Shown here piece after piece: positions 53,649-63,001 of a DNA stretch of 64,000 nucleotides (position 1 is its first letter; each line of letters begins with the position of its first letter). The stretch is taken from NCBI GenBank assembly GCA_019750295.1, contig JAIEOS010000002.1, forward strand, positions 62,001-126,000, given 5' to 3'. The stretch is from Bdellovibrionales bacterium (GTDB lineage: Bacteria; Bdellovibrionota; Bdellovibrionia; Bdellovibrionales; JAGQZY01). Made by a program: the position numbers and the translations under genes. Below the pieces are notes generated by a model that was given only the letters and a program-made list of their open reading frames with translations, did no database searches and was not told the DNA's origin.

Positions 53649-55853
53649 ATGAACGGTCCAACCATCGATCTCTCCGAAATTGATAACCTCAAAAATAAGA
53701 TTTTATCTTACTTTCCTAACGCCGATATCGAATTCATTAAAAAAGCTTTTATCTTCTCGCGCGAGGCCCACAGTGGTCAGTTTCGTCGAAGCGGCGAGGC
53801 CTATATCTTCCATCCGATTGGTGTCGCAGAAATTTTGGCGGACCTCAAATTGGATCTGGCCACCATTGCCACAGGACTTTTACATGACACCGTTGAGGAT
53901 ACGGGTGTCACCCTAGATCAGATCGAAAAAGAATTTGGTCCGACCGTCCGCCAGCTTGTCGATGGCGTCACGAAGATCTCTCAAATGTCTTTTAGAGACA
54001 CCCACGAAAAGCAGGGCGAGAATATTCGAAAGATGATCGTCGCCATGGGAAAAGACATGCGTGTGATTCTTGTTAAACTTGCCGATCGTCTTCACAACAT
54101 GCGCACACTCAATCACATGCCGTTCGAAAAGCAAACGCGCATTGGCCTAGAGACCTTAGACATCTATGCTCCGTTGGCGAGTCGACTGGGGATCAACTCC
54201 ATAAAAATCGAACTTGAGGATCTAGCGTTTCGTTACACCAATCCTGAGATGTATTATTCTTTGGCTCAAAAAGTTTCTAAAAAGAAGAAAGAGCGCGAGA
54301 AGTACATCGAAGACGTCAAGCAAAACTTGATTGATGATCTTTCTAAGCGCATGAAAGCGAACTTCCGCGTGCAAGGTCGATCGAAGCATCTGTATTCAAT
54401 CTTTAAAAAGATGACGATGGATGGGGTCGACTACGAACATGTTTACGACGTGCTCGCTTTTCGTGTCGTGGTCGAGAGTATGCCTCAGTGTTACGAAGTC
54501 CTTGGCCATATTCATTCGATGTGGAAGCCGATCCCGGGTCGATTTAAAGATTACATCGCCATGCCTAAAGTGAACCAATATCAGAGTTTACACACTTCGG
54601 TGATTGGACCTGGTGGGGAACGCATCGAGATTCAGATTCGTACCGAAGAAATGCATTTGATTGCGGAGCGCGGGATTGCCGCTCACTGGAGCTACAAAGA
54701 AGGCGGTAAGGTCAATCCGGGGACGCTTCAGCAGATGGGGTGGCTTCAAGATTTAGTAAACCAGCATCAAGTCTCTACGGATTCTGGGGAATTTTTAGAA
54801 AACATCAAGACCGATCTTTTTGAAACTCAGATTTATGTTTTTACTCCCAAGGGAGAGGTGAAAGAACTTCCCGAAGGCGCCACGGCGGTGGATTTTGCAT
54901 TTGCCGTTCATACTGACGTGGGAATTCATTGCGTGGGCGCGCGGATCAACGGAAAGCAGGTTCCGTTGAAGGCGGTTCTGCGCAACGGGGACACGGTGGA
55001 AGTCACAACGTCTAAGCTCCGTGGACCCTCCAAAGACTGGCTCAAATTTTGTAAAACTTCAAAAGCGAAATCGAGAATTCGCGCCTATATCCAAAATGAA
55101 GAGCGCGTAAAGTCGAGACAGTTGGGTGAAGAACTCCTCGAAAAAGAATTTAGAAAGCACGGCTATAATTTATTAAAAACGTTAAAGCCCGAAATGGTTC
55201 AGAATATCGAGAGCCTTAAGCGAACAGGCGCCAATGATCTCGATGATCTCTTTGTTCGAGTGGGTTACGGAAAGCTGCTCCCTAAGCAGATTCTCGAAGC
55301 GTTAGATCTCCGCAAGAAAGATGTTGTCGTTGAAGAAGACAAAGAGGGCTTTTTTCAAAAGATTTATAAATCCGCTGTTAAAAAAGACAAAAAGAAAAGT
55401 CGATCTCTCATCACGGTGGATGGACTAGATGACGTCCTCGTTCGTTTTGGAAAGTGTTGCAATCCCATCCCCGGAGATCCGATCCGAGGATTTATTACAC
55501 TCGGTCGTGGAATTACGATTCATAAGTCGGACTGCCAAAAAGTCTTCACCTTCGATTCGAATCGTGAGGTGGAAGTGGAATGGACTGTGAAGTCGGCGCC
55601 GGATGGTGTGGAACGGATCGCGCGTGTTCGGGTGATTAGTGGAGACACTCCGGGACTTCTTAAATCGATGAGTGAAGCTTTCGCCTCTTTAGGGATGAAC
55701 ATCCACAACGCTCAAGTTCGAGTGACTAAAGACGGACGTGCCGTCTGTTTATTTGATGTGGCCGTCAAAGACACTCACCAGCTCAACATCGCCATTCAAA
55801 ATTTACAGAAAATTAAAGGCATTCTCGGTGTGAGCCGAGTGACTCAAGTCTAA
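53649..55853 (+). CDS. rsh: Bifunctional (p)ppGpp synthetase/hydrolase, RelA/SpoT family
   Basis: This protein makes and degrades the stringent-response alarmone. The 734 residues contain an HD hydrolase domain (about 45-200) with the HD pair at 79-80 (LLHDTVEDT), so hydrolysis is likely intact; a synthetase domain (about 240-350, with DVLAFRVVVES, GRFKDYIAMPKVNQYQSLHT and EIQIRTEEMH); a TGS domain (about 395-460, IYVFTPKGEVKELPEGATAV); and a C-terminal ACT domain. Both catalytic halves look active, as in SpoT/Rel. It is the only RSH gene in the window. Its stop overlaps the convergent gene by four bases. Confidence 0.96.
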   Translation: MNGPTIDLSEIDNLKNKILSYFPNADIEFIKKAFIFSREAHSGQFRRSGEAYIFHPIGVAEILADLKLDLATIATGLLHDTVEDTGVTLDQIEKEFGPTVRQLVDGVTKISQMSFRDTHEKQGENIRKMIVAMGKDMRVILVKLADRLHNMRTLNHMPFEKQTRIGLETLDIYAPLASRLGINSIKIELEDLAFRYTNPEMYYSLAQKVSKKKKEREKYIEDVKQNLIDDLSKRMKANFRVQGRSKHLYSIFKKMTMDGVDYEHVYDVLAFRVVVESMPQCYEVLGHIHSMWKPIPGRFKDYIAMPKVNQYQSLHTSVIGPGGERIEIQIRTEEMHLIAERGIAAHWSYKEGGKVNPGTLQQMGWLQDLVNQHQVSTDSGEFLENIKTDLFETQIYVFTPKGEVKELPEGATAVDFAFAVHTDVGIHCVGARINGKQVPLKAVLRNGDTVEVTTSKLRGPSKDWLKFCKTSKAKSRIRAYIQNEERVKSRQLGEELLEKEFRKHGYNLLKTLKPEMVQNIESLKRTGANDLDDLFVRVGYGKLLPKQILEALDLRKKDVVVEEDKEGFFQKIYKSAVKKDKKKSRSLITVDGLDDVLVRFGKCCNPIPGDPIRGFITLGRGITIHKSDCQKVFTFDSNREVEVEWTVKSAPDGVERIARVRVISGDTPGLLKSMSEAFASLGMNIHNAQVRVTKDGRAVCLFDVAVKDTHQLNIAIQNLQKIKGILGVSRVTQV

Positions 55854-56638
55854 AGCTGTCCGTAGACGATGTGATGCTGGCGTCGAACATACTGTTCGAG
55901 TTGGCGTCCGTAGGTTTCCACTCTCTGAGCAGAGCTGAGCCAAGTCGATCGGATTTCGGGTTGGCTGAAGTGAGGTCTTAACGTCGAAAGAAGTTCTTCC
56001 TTAGTTTTATGCCACTTTTGAAGATAAAGATTGAGGTTCGTTTCGGTCATGTGACTCGACTCTAAAAAATCGACATTTGTAATTCTGTCTTTAGGCAGCT
56101 GAAGAGCCAGTTCCGTTAATGTCAGTTCGATCACGATTTCATGCACATAATTAAAATCCAAATCGCGAAAAACCAGATCGACGTAAGCTTTAATTTGCCC
56201 CGAGAACTCCTCCATTCGGGTTGAATCCGACGAAGCGAGGACTTGTCGAGACACTCGCTCTAAGTTTTCCCGAGCCTCCCCCAGTTGTTTAGGGGTCGGA
56301 GCGGTGAATCGGCGGTGAGGCTGGCTCAGTCGAGATTTACCCACCAGATGATGAGAAAACTCATGCCACAAATGCCAGGGACGAACGGTGTCCGTCACAA
56401 GAATGGCGGTGTGCTTTAACTCTTGAGCACGATCGGTCTCGACAAAGGAAAAGATGGTGAGTCCCATCAGTGGACCCCCACGTTCCTTTTGATTCCAATA
56501 ATTTTGTCGATCAGCCGTCGCGACAGAGAGGCGCGAAAACTCATTATTGGTCGATGTTTGAGCGCGCGGAATCTTTTCGAGAGTCACATTGTCCTGAAGT
56601 TTGACGAAGCAAGTGCTGTCGTTTTGCGAATAGGTCAT
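55850..56638 (-). CDS. HEFSH-motif protein, possibly the body of a lipoprotein metallopeptidase
   Basis: The 262-residue protein carries HEFSHH at residues 92-97, an HExxH zinc signature (H92, E93, H96), in a region LWHEFSHHLVG that fits a metallopeptidase helix. The third ligand is not clear. The rest is helical and charged. It has no signal peptide of its own. The reading frame continues upstream through an in-frame TAA (56642-56644) into a lipoprotein signal peptide, so the whole could be one gene of about 320 codons broken by a stop. I see no good ribosome site before the ATG at 56638. Whether it is a working protein, a reinitiated one or a pseudogene fragment is open. Confidence 0.6.
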   Translation of the reverse strand: MTYSQNDSTCFVKLQDNVTLEKIPRAQTSTNNEFSRLSVATADRQNYWNQKERGGPLMGLTIFSFVETDRAQELKHTAILVTDTVRPWHLWHEFSHHLVGKSRLSQPHRRFTAPTPKQLGEARENLERVSRQVLASSDSTRMEEFSGQIKAYVDLVFRDLDFNYVHEIVIELTLTELALQLPKDRITNVDFLESSHMTETNLNLYLQKWHKTKEELLSTLRPHFSQPEIRSTWLSSAQRVETYGRQLEQYVRRQHHIVYGQL

Positions 56639-56641
56639 CAG

Positions 56642-56818
56642 TTAAATTAACGCCTTTTGATCAAAATCCACATCGGTCGCCTCTGGGATGAGGCTGGCTG
56701 TCAGATTCAGCGGCTCTAAGGGTTGCGAAAGTGAACAGCCGGGCGAGCTGGAGTTGGCCGACTTCACGCAGCCAGCGAAAATGAGTGAGAGAAAGAGGAG
56801 ATGATAACGAATGCGCAT
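56642..56818 (-). CDS. Short lipoprotein, possibly the split N-terminus of the next gene
   Basis: A 58-residue frame encodes MRIRYHLLFLSLIFAGCVKS, a lipoprotein signal peptide with lipobox FAGC and modified cysteine at 17, then 41 residues rich in Ser and Pro ending DVDFDQKALI. It stops at TAA (56642-56644). Two codons later, in the same frame, the HEFSH protein starts. No strong ribosome site precedes it. Either it is a short lipoprotein coupled to the next gene, or both are parts of one interrupted gene. Confidence 0.55.
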   Translation of the reverse strand: MRIRYHLLFLSLIFAGCVKSANSSSPGCSLSQPLEPLNLTASLIPEATDVDFDQKALI

Positions 56819-56979
56819 GTGGCTTTTGCATATCGCGATTTATCAAGTGAGGCAAAGCGCTTCGTCGCACAGAAAAGATTTTCATAGTCATTGCCGAATA
56901 AAAGTCGGGTTTAAGTGTAAAAAATTTTGGACTGTCAAATCTTTGATCACCCACGAATTTAGAAACAAAATTAAAACGA

Positions 56980-58488
56980 CTACTGATCACAAAGAGGCAC
57001 GCCGGCATACGAGTAGGCGTTTCGAACCAGTTTGGAGAAGTTGATCACGCGTCCGCCAGAGATATTGATGTTAGTAGAGTCCGTGGAGGCCTTGATGATG
57101 TCTTCGATAGTTCCGGGATTGTAGCTGACGTTATGTTGTTTAAAGAATTGAATCAAGAGAGCGGCGGCGCCAGCGATCACAGGTGCGGCCTGTGAGGTTC
57201 CGGCAAGTCTCTGATAGAGTCCGGAGCGCGATAGGGAATAAATCCCGCTGATTTGGCCCAGCTTTGATGAGTCGAGGGATCCCACGGCGGCGATCTCTAC
57301 GTTGGATCCATAATTGGAAAAGTTAGAAATTTTAATGATGTCGTTGGAGGCACTGACATCGTCGATCGATCCGACGGTGATGGCCCCATTGATTTGGGCT
57401 CCGACAAGGGCTGGTGAGACCTCAACGTCAACGCCCAAGTTACTTCCATGATTTCCGGCCGCCATGACGACGACGATTCCTGCATTGACGGCCGAGATCA
57501 CGGCGCTCTCCACGGAGGGGAGACGAGCCTGAGATTCAATACTTATATTTAAGACATCGACGCCGACACTGATGGCTTGCTGAATCCCGGTGGTGAGGCT
57601 TAACTCGGACCCAGAATTGATATCGATGACTTTGATGGCGTAAACTTTGGAGTTAAAACCAGCAGTTCCAATAATACCCAATGCGTTGTTGGAGGTCGCG
57701 GCCGCGGTGCCCGCCGTGTGGCTTCCGTGTCCATCGTTGTCGTAGGGTTCAGTCCCCGGAGAGAGCACATTGTATCCACAACCGACCTCTAAATTCGCGA
57801 CGATATCCTGGTGGTTGCAGTCCACTCCGGTGTCTGCAAAAGCGATTTTTACGTTGGCAGTGGATGTTTTGGACAAGTATTGGTAGGCGTGATCATAATT
57901 CATCAAACTCAATTGTGTCTGTTTTGCGCGAGAGGCATCATTCGTGGCAGGGAGATCTAGGCTCGAAGTCGAGATCACACCCGGAGACGAAACTCCGACG
58001 ATACATTCATCGAGATCCGCCTGAGCTCGCAGTTGTGAGAGAGTCAGGCTCTCGTTCACCACGTACTTCATGGCGCGGACGGGATGATCGTGAAGGTCTA
58101 GATCATTTTGCAGCAGTATCTTCTGCGTGAGCACCCCTGCATTCGTTTTCGCACAGGATCGATCTACTAAGACTGAAAGTGTTTCTCCATTGAGTTCGGG
58201 ATCCGAAGCCTTGGTGCTCATTGGTATCGCTTCGAGCTGAACTTTGTTGTTCGCAAACGGGGATTCGATGGGCGCTGCTTTTTGTGAGGCTTTAGAGAAT
58301 CGAGCCACTGTCGGTCTGTAGGCGTTGTCACAAATATTTTTAGGTGAAGAAGAGACTCGGCTCGCCATGCCTTTCAATTCATTATTTAAAGATTTGAGTT
58401 CGCCACAGGAAACATACGTTGCCGATATGAATACCGGGCAAAGTATTAAAAATGCGGCAGCATGCGCGAGCTTACGTGAATATTTCAT
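56980..58488 (-). CDS. Secreted subtilisin-like serine protease
   Basis: The 502-residue protein has an N-terminal export signal (hydrophobic run up to TYVSCG, which could be a weak lipobox), a prodomain-like part (about 80-200) and an S8 domain with the full triad: D219 (FADTGVDCNHQD), H254 (NDGHGSHTAGT) and S432 (LAGTSQAAPV). The oxyanion region MAAGNHGSNLG is present. It would act outside the cytoplasm. The lipoprotein/HEFSH pair follows on the same strand after 161 bases that hold nothing recognisable, so the two may form one envelope-proteolysis unit; this is inferred. It is divergent from hutI. Confidence 0.92.
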   Translation of the reverse strand: MKYSRKLAHAAAFLILCPVFISATYVSCGELKSLNNELKGMASRVSSSPKNICDNAYRPTVARFSKASQKAAPIESPFANNKVQLEAIPMSTKASDPELNGETLSVLVDRSCAKTNAGVLTQKILLQNDLDLHDHPVRAMKYVVNESLTLSQLRAQADLDECIVGVSSPGVISTSSLDLPATNDASRAKQTQLSLMNYDHAYQYLSKTSTANVKIAFADTGVDCNHQDIVANLEVGCGYNVLSPGTEPYDNDGHGSHTAGTAAATSNNALGIIGTAGFNSKVYAIKVIDINSGSELSLTTGIQQAISVGVDVLNISIESQARLPSVESAVISAVNAGIVVVMAAGNHGSNLGVDVEVSPALVGAQINGAITVGSIDDVSASNDIIKISNFSNYGSNVEIAAVGSLDSSKLGQISGIYSLSRSGLYQRLAGTSQAAPVIAGAAALLIQFFKQHNVSYNPGTIEDIIKASTDSTNINISGGRVINFSKLVRNAYSYAGVPLCDQ

Positions 58489-58614
58489 ACGTCTGAGTTC
58501 GTGGATTTTTTAGAATTCCCCTCAGATTCAGTATAGCTAAGAGGGTATTGATGCACAATTGAATTGACCTTAAAGGCCAAGTTGAATTCAAATGTGTTTT
58601 ATTATGAGACGGCA

Positions 58615-59865
58615 ATGAAAAAGGCTCCATCAAGACCTCCAATTTTAATCTCAGGAAGCGACGAAATCGTCACCTTACAGGCAGCTGCGGAACGGCAGGG
58701 TCGAGGTGCAATGGGAGAGACCGCTCTTTCAGTGATCAAGAAGTCTGCGCTATTGATTCAGGATGGAATCATTAAATGGGTTGGGAATAAAAAAAAGTTG
58801 CCTCGGGAGTTTAGAAAAGCAAAAGAGATTAGCGTATCTGGAAATCTCTTTCCTGGTTTTATTGATTGCCACACCCATACGATTTTTCATGGCAATCGCG
58901 CTCACGAATTCGAAATGCGAAATCGCGGCGTCACTTACCAGGAGATTGCTCATCAGGGCGGTGGTATCGCGTTTACGGTGAAGCAGACCCGAGGTGCATC
59001 AGATGCGGACCTCAAACGAAGTTTAATCTCTCGTTTAGACTACTTTATTAAGCAAGGGGTCACCACCGTCGAAATTAAAAGCGGGTATGGTTTGAGTCCT
59101 TCTTCGGAAATACGTTTACTCAAAATTCTTAAGAGCACCAAGCATTCCGTTGAAATTGTTCCGACCTATTTAGGAGCGCATTCCATTCCTCCCGAATATA
59201 AGGATGCTAAATCTTATATCAGCCATGTCAAAAATCAATTGAGTGAAATCAAAAGTAAAAAACTGGCGGAGCGAGTAGATATCTTTGTGGAAAAGGGATA
59301 TTTTTCGAAAGAACTCGCAGAAGACTACCTTCACTTTGCTAAGGATTTAGGATTTAAAATCACCGTTCATGCCGATCAACTGAGCTTGAGTGGTGGGGCG
59401 GAGATCGCGGTCGCCGTCGATGCCGTTTCGGCCGATCATTTAATTCGTGTGGAGGAAGCGCAGATTAAAAAGCTGAGTCAGTCGGAAACCACCTGCGTGC
59501 TTTTACCGGCGGCAGATTTTTATACTCATTGCCCGTATCCACCGGCGCGGAAAATGTTAGAACACAATTGTCGAATTGCTCTAGCTAGTGATTTCAACCC
59601 AGGAACTTCGCCCACACAGAATCTCCAGTTTGTGGGATTACTGGCGCGGACCATGATGCAAATGTCATTGCCCGAAGTTTTTACCGCGATGACGGTAGGG
59701 GCGGCCCACGCATTGTCTCAGCAGGATCGTTTAGGATCCCTGACAGAAAACAAACAAGCTGACTTTTTTGTTTCGGAAAGAAGCTGGGATCAATTCTTTT
59801 ATGATCTTTCACCCACTCCAATAAAAACCGTTTGGAAACGTGGCGTGCCTCTAAAAACCATTTAA
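58615..59865 (+). CDS. hutI: Imidazolonepropionase
   Basis: HutI hydrolyses imidazolonepropionate to formiminoglutamate, step three of histidine breakdown. The 416-residue amidohydrolase has the metal motif GFIDCHTHTIFHG, then GGGIAFTVKQTRGAS, VEIKSGYGLS, ITVHADQLSLSGGAE and ALASDFNPGTSPT with its metal aspartate. The ATG at 58615 matches family length; an in-frame TTG at 58564 would add 17 residues. hutH and hutU are not adjacent, so the pathway is scattered or partial. Confidence 0.94.
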   Translation: MKKAPSRPPILISGSDEIVTLQAAAERQGRGAMGETALSVIKKSALLIQDGIIKWVGNKKKLPREFRKAKEISVSGNLFPGFIDCHTHTIFHGNRAHEFEMRNRGVTYQEIAHQGGGIAFTVKQTRGASDADLKRSLISRLDYFIKQGVTTVEIKSGYGLSPSSEIRLLKILKSTKHSVEIVPTYLGAHSIPPEYKDAKSYISHVKNQLSEIKSKKLAERVDIFVEKGYFSKELAEDYLHFAKDLGFKITVHADQLSLSGGAEIAVAVDAVSADHLIRVEEAQIKKLSQSETTCVLLPAADFYTHCPYPPARKMLEHNCRIALASDFNPGTSPTQNLQFVGLLARTMMQMSLPEVFTAMTVGAAHALSQQDRLGSLTENKQADFFVSERSWDQFFYDLSPTPIKTVWKRGVPLKTI

Positions 59866-59943
59866 AAAAATCACCTAGACCCTACGAAAATTTGCTATTG
59901 CTTTCTTTTTTTGACTGTGATCACGTTAGAGCTGGGGAGAACA

Positions 59944-60321
59944 ATGCAAGAATTTTTACTTACTCAATCTTCATATTACAGTCACCTGTTTAACACCGCG
60001 ATTTTCTTCGATCCATTTCGGATTTATTTTAACAATTCCTTTGAGAGCGTGGCTTTGGATTTGTACTATCATGTGCAAAAGCATTTTGCCGGGAAGATCA
60101 ATTCTCCGGTGCGCCACTATTATATTCTAATGTATCCGGATGCGAGCCAGTACACTCAAAGCTTCGCGCGCGCCAATGATCAAGTGACTGTAGTTCATGA
60201 GGGTCATGATATAATTATTGGCATCAGAAATGCAGAAACTCTCAGCGACTTTCAATCAGTGCTTCACGCGATTGAGTTAGCGTCGAGCAATCCTCTTTCG
60301 AGCACAAAAGATTTGATATAG
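59944..60321 (+). CDS. Small protein of unknown function
   Basis: A 125-residue protein begins at ATG 59944 with GGGGAG a few bases upstream. It is aromatic-rich (for example SYYSHLFNTAIFFDPFRIYF) and ends EHGHDI-like (here VVHEGHDIIIGIRNAETLSD). No membrane segment or known domain is seen. The 3' end overlaps the convergent cinA-like gene by 58 bases, which is unusually long for tail-to-tail genes. Confidence 0.6.
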   Translation: MQEFLLTQSSYYSHLFNTAIFFDPFRIYFNNSFESVALDLYYHVQKHFAGKINSPVRHYYILMYPDASQYTQSFARANDQVTVVHEGHDIIIGIRNAETLSDFQSVLHAIELASSNPLSSTKDLI

Positions 60322-61382
60322 GACGTCGTCCGGCGATGGGGAATCGTAATGGATTTTACGGTGCTCCCCTTATCCGTCGTGTAGATAATTTCGTAATTTG
60401 AGGAATCTTTGCTCACCAAAGAAATCATCAGCGTTCCGCTGGATGTTTTCTCTGGGATCTGGAGCTGACCGTTAAACTGGGTGTGAATCACAAATTTATC
60501 GAGTTTGAGAGCTTGGTCTTGAGATAAATCTATTAATTTTTGTGTGGCGAGGCCCTGGGTGACCGCGTCCCAAATTTCTATTTTTTTAAACTGATCGAAT
60601 TTTTCAAACGTTCGCTGATATATTTCTTTTTGGGAATGGCCGACAAAATATTTACTCGTGAGCTCTTCGTATTTGAGAAACGCGCTGCGGATTTCGTCAG
60701 TGAGTTCGGACGTCCACAATTTAACTTCAACATAGGGCGCAGATAAACGGTATCCAAAATCCTTGTGAAAGGCATAGGCCTTAAAGAATTCCTCGGTCAT
60801 ATGTGCGATATCCGATTCTGCCGCGCACAACATCAACCACGTCGTAAGATGTCTGGTCCGTTGTGGGGCTAACTTTAAGAGTTCGGGGTGGATGTGATCA
60901 TTCCAAACGGCTTCAATCTCCCGAGGAGGACCGGGGAGTGTCCAGAAGCGCTTCGTCCCAATAGAGAGTGTGAACGCTGGAGCCACTCCAAAATTGTTTT
61001 CTAACACTTGAGCGCCCTCTGGGATCATGGCCTGGCGTCGGTGGCCTTCTTTCACTTCTAAGCCTCGACTTTTAATTTTCGTTTCTATATTCACCCACGC
61101 GGGTTGGTCGAGGACCAAGGGTTTACCGGCAACCTCTGCGATAATATCTCTGGTGAAGTCGTCGCTGGTGGGCCCTAATCCTCCGCTGACGAAAATGAAA
61201 TCGGCATGCTCCATGGCTTTGGTGAGAGCCATGATCATCAGCTCTCGCTCGTCGGGGACAGAGAGATGGAGGACGGAGTTAAGATTGAGCGCTTCCAGCT
61301 TTTTTGAAAGCCAAGAGGAGTTTCGGTTAACGATTTGACCGTCTGTGATTTCTGTTCCAATGGTGACTATAGCGCTCTTCAT
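60264..61382 (-). CDS. cinA: CinA-like protein with a decayed C-terminal deamidase domain
   Basis: CinA has an N-terminal MoaB/MogA-type domain and, in many species, a C-terminal PncC domain that deamidates NMN. The 372-residue protein has a good N-terminal domain (IVTIGTEITDGQIVNRNSSW, FVSGGLGPTSDDFTRDIIAE, TLPGPPREIEAVW) and a middle KH-type domain. The C-terminal 100 residues follow the PncC outline (GTLMISLVSKDSS) but lack the catalytic ESCTGG motif; the position reads AVTQGL. It is probably not an NMN deamidase. It overlaps the convergent small gene by 58 bases. Confidence 0.85.
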   Translation of the reverse strand: MKSAIVTIGTEITDGQIVNRNSSWLSKKLEALNLNSVLHLSVPDERELMIMALTKAMEHADFIFVSGGLGPTSDDFTRDIIAEVAGKPLVLDQPAWVNIETKIKSRGLEVKEGHRRQAMIPEGAQVLENNFGVAPAFTLSIGTKRFWTLPGPPREIEAVWNDHIHPELLKLAPQRTRHLTTWLMLCAAESDIAHMTEEFFKAYAFHKDFGYRLSAPYVEVKLWTSELTDEIRSAFLKYEELTSKYFVGHSQKEIYQRTFEKFDQFKKIEIWDAVTQGLATQKLIDLSQDQALKLDKFVIHTQFNGQLQIPEKTSSGTLMISLVSKDSSNYEIIYTTDKGSTVKSITIPHRRTTSYIKSFVLERGLLDANSIA

Positions 61383-61445
61383 GGGGTCATATTAGACTCA
61401 AAGTGCGAGGAAATACAACCGCCTGCTGGGGTGCTTTAGAGGGTA

Positions 61446-61988
61446 TTAGCGTGCAAAAGAGTTGTTGATGCGTTCGAGAGTTTTTAAATTGCCCTGACGA
61501 CGCTGATCGAGCTCGTTCATTTCTTTTTCGATCTCCACCTTTTGCGTCGCAGTTATATTTTCTTTTTTGAGCTCTTGCTGAATGTTTTCGATGCGAGAGG
61601 TGATTTGTGTCGTTTCTTTTTCTACAAGAAACACGCGGAGGCCTCGCTGGTAACCTTTAAGAAATTCGTCCTCGTACTTCTCGGGACAAGTTTTGCTGTA
61701 AGGCTGACCGGCTTTTGCGGCGAGAAACCCGTGATTTTCTGTACAAAAAAGAGATAAGCCGTGATTCCATCCATCCGTGTATTGCTGAATTTCAAGGCCC
61801 GACATCTTTGCACAATCTCGAGCTGTCATTGTCCAATTGTTAGAAGGTTGGCCTTGCATGCCGTCTTGGCGGCCGCGCTCGAACCAGTTGATTTCCGCGC
61901 AGGAGGGCTTTTTCGCGACCATGGGAGTTGTACAGCCGGTGGACAGTGCAAAGAGTAAGAGAGCTGTAACTAAACGAATTATCTGCAA
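61446..61988 (-). CDS. DUF2799 family lipoprotein
   Basis: The 180-residue protein has a lipoprotein signal (lipobox LSTGC, cysteine at 19). It then has the DUF2799 pattern of small WxxGxxDG repeats: NWFERGRQDGMQGQPSNNWT and YTDGWNHGLSLFC, with conserved cysteines. The last 60 residues form a coiled coil (TQITSRIENIQQELKKENIT). It is lipid-anchored in the periplasm or outer membrane; its role is unknown. Its neighbour upstream is the methyltransferase gene, 29 bases away. Confidence 0.8.
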   Translation of the reverse strand: MQIIRLVTALLLFALSTGCTTPMVAKKPSCAEINWFERGRQDGMQGQPSNNWTMTARDCAKMSGLEIQQYTDGWNHGLSLFCTENHGFLAAKAGQPYSKTCPEKYEDEFLKGYQRGLRVFLVEKETTQITSRIENIQQELKKENITATQKVEIEKEMNELDQRRQGNLKTLERINNSFAR

Positions 61989-62017
61989 ATTATTCCTCGT
62001 GAAAAATTTACCTCGTT

Positions 62018-63001
62018 CTAACGAGAAATGACGCGATTGTCTACAGTTGAGTCAGTGATTTGAAAAGCTTTCATGATGGATTGTCGAGGGTCGCTCTCGA
62101 AGTCCAGCTGAGTGTTATAGTTCGGCGTTACGGTGAGAGAAAACGGTTTTGCAACGTCCTGAATTTTCTCGAGCCACTTTTTCCACGTCCAAGTCTCGTA
62201 GTTGGTGGAAAACAAAATAACTCCGTTGGGTTTTAAACATTTTGCCATCAGGGAAATCAGCTCTGCGTAATCCGACTCGATCTTAAAAATTTTATTTTTG
62301 TTGCGACTAAACGAGGGAGGGTCGCAAACGATCAAGTCATAAGCTTCGTTTTTCTTAATGGCCCATCTTAAATAGTCGAAACTGTCCATGTCGTAAAACC
62401 GAAAACGATCTCGTGAAATAACAAAATGATTGAGCTCAAAATTCTTTTTACTCCACTCAATGTATTTAGGACTGAGATCCACAGAAACCACTTCGCTCGC
62501 TCCCCCTTGAGCAGCGTTGAGACTAAAGCCCGCCGTGTAGCAAAACAGATTGAGAGCTTTTTTATCTTTCGCGTTTTCTTGAATCCACTGCCTTTGGCTG
62601 CGTTGATCTAAAAATAGTCCTGGAGATATCCCTTGGTCCCGATAAAACAAATAACGAATATTATTCTCGTGAGCGATCCACGATTCTGCTGGGAGCGAGC
62701 TTGGAAACTTCTTTTTCTCGCTGGTATTTTTGGAGTGAAAAGTCAGAGCATAATGGCGGGCGCCGGTGCATTCTAACAAAGTTTGAATTTCGTTTTCGGT
62801 GGGGATTCCGTCTGTGGAATCGCTCCACCAGCCCAGTTGCAAAACCTCTCCTAGAAGATCCGCACGCAATGGCGTTCCCTCGTCATGGATCACGCGGAGG
62901 CATTGTTCTCCATTGAATTTTTCAGGATAGAGTTTTTTGCGTCTCTCGATGGACAAAATCCAACTGGGCAAAAAGGAGTTTACTGAGTCTTTTTTATGCA
63001 T
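62018..63001 (-). CDS. SAM-dependent rRNA methyltransferase-like protein (RlmI/RlmK type)
   Basis: The 327-residue protein has an N-terminal beta-rich part and a Rossmann methyltransferase domain: ALNLFCYTAGFSLNAAQGGA (SAM-binding), VVSVDLSPKYIEWSKKNFEL, and the catalytic DLIVCDPPSFSRNKNKIFKI. The DPPSFSR block is typical of enzymes that methylate 23S rRNA. The usual PUA domain of RlmI is not visible. The ATG at 63001 lies in the last bases of fur, out of frame, overlapping by 22 bases. The target base is unknown. Confidence 0.88.
   Translation of the reverse strand: MHKKDSVNSFLPSWILSIERRKKLYPEKFNGEQCLRVIHDEGTPLRADLLGEVLQLGWWSDSTDGIPTENEIQTLLECTGARHYALTFHSKNTSEKKKFPSSLPAESWIAHENNIRYLFYRDQGISPGLFLDQRSQRQWIQENAKDKKALNLFCYTAGFSLNAAQGGASEVVSVDLSPKYIEWSKKNFELNHFVISRDRFRFYDMDSFDYLRWAIKKNEAYDLIVCDPPSFSRNKNKIFKIESDYAELISLMAKCLKPNGVILFSTNYETWTWKKWLEKIQDVAKPFSLTVTPNYNTQLDFESDPRQSIMKAFQITDSTVDNRVISR

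Noticed and set aside
56661-57008. A 115-codon minus-strand frame upstream of the HEFSH gene
   Set aside because: It overlaps the lipoprotein frame in another phase and has no signal, domain or ribosome site; the lipoprotein frame is better supported.
57681-58130. A 149-codon plus-strand frame rich in Arg and Cys
   Set aside because: Opposite the well-supported subtilase gene; the composition is that of an antisense shadow.
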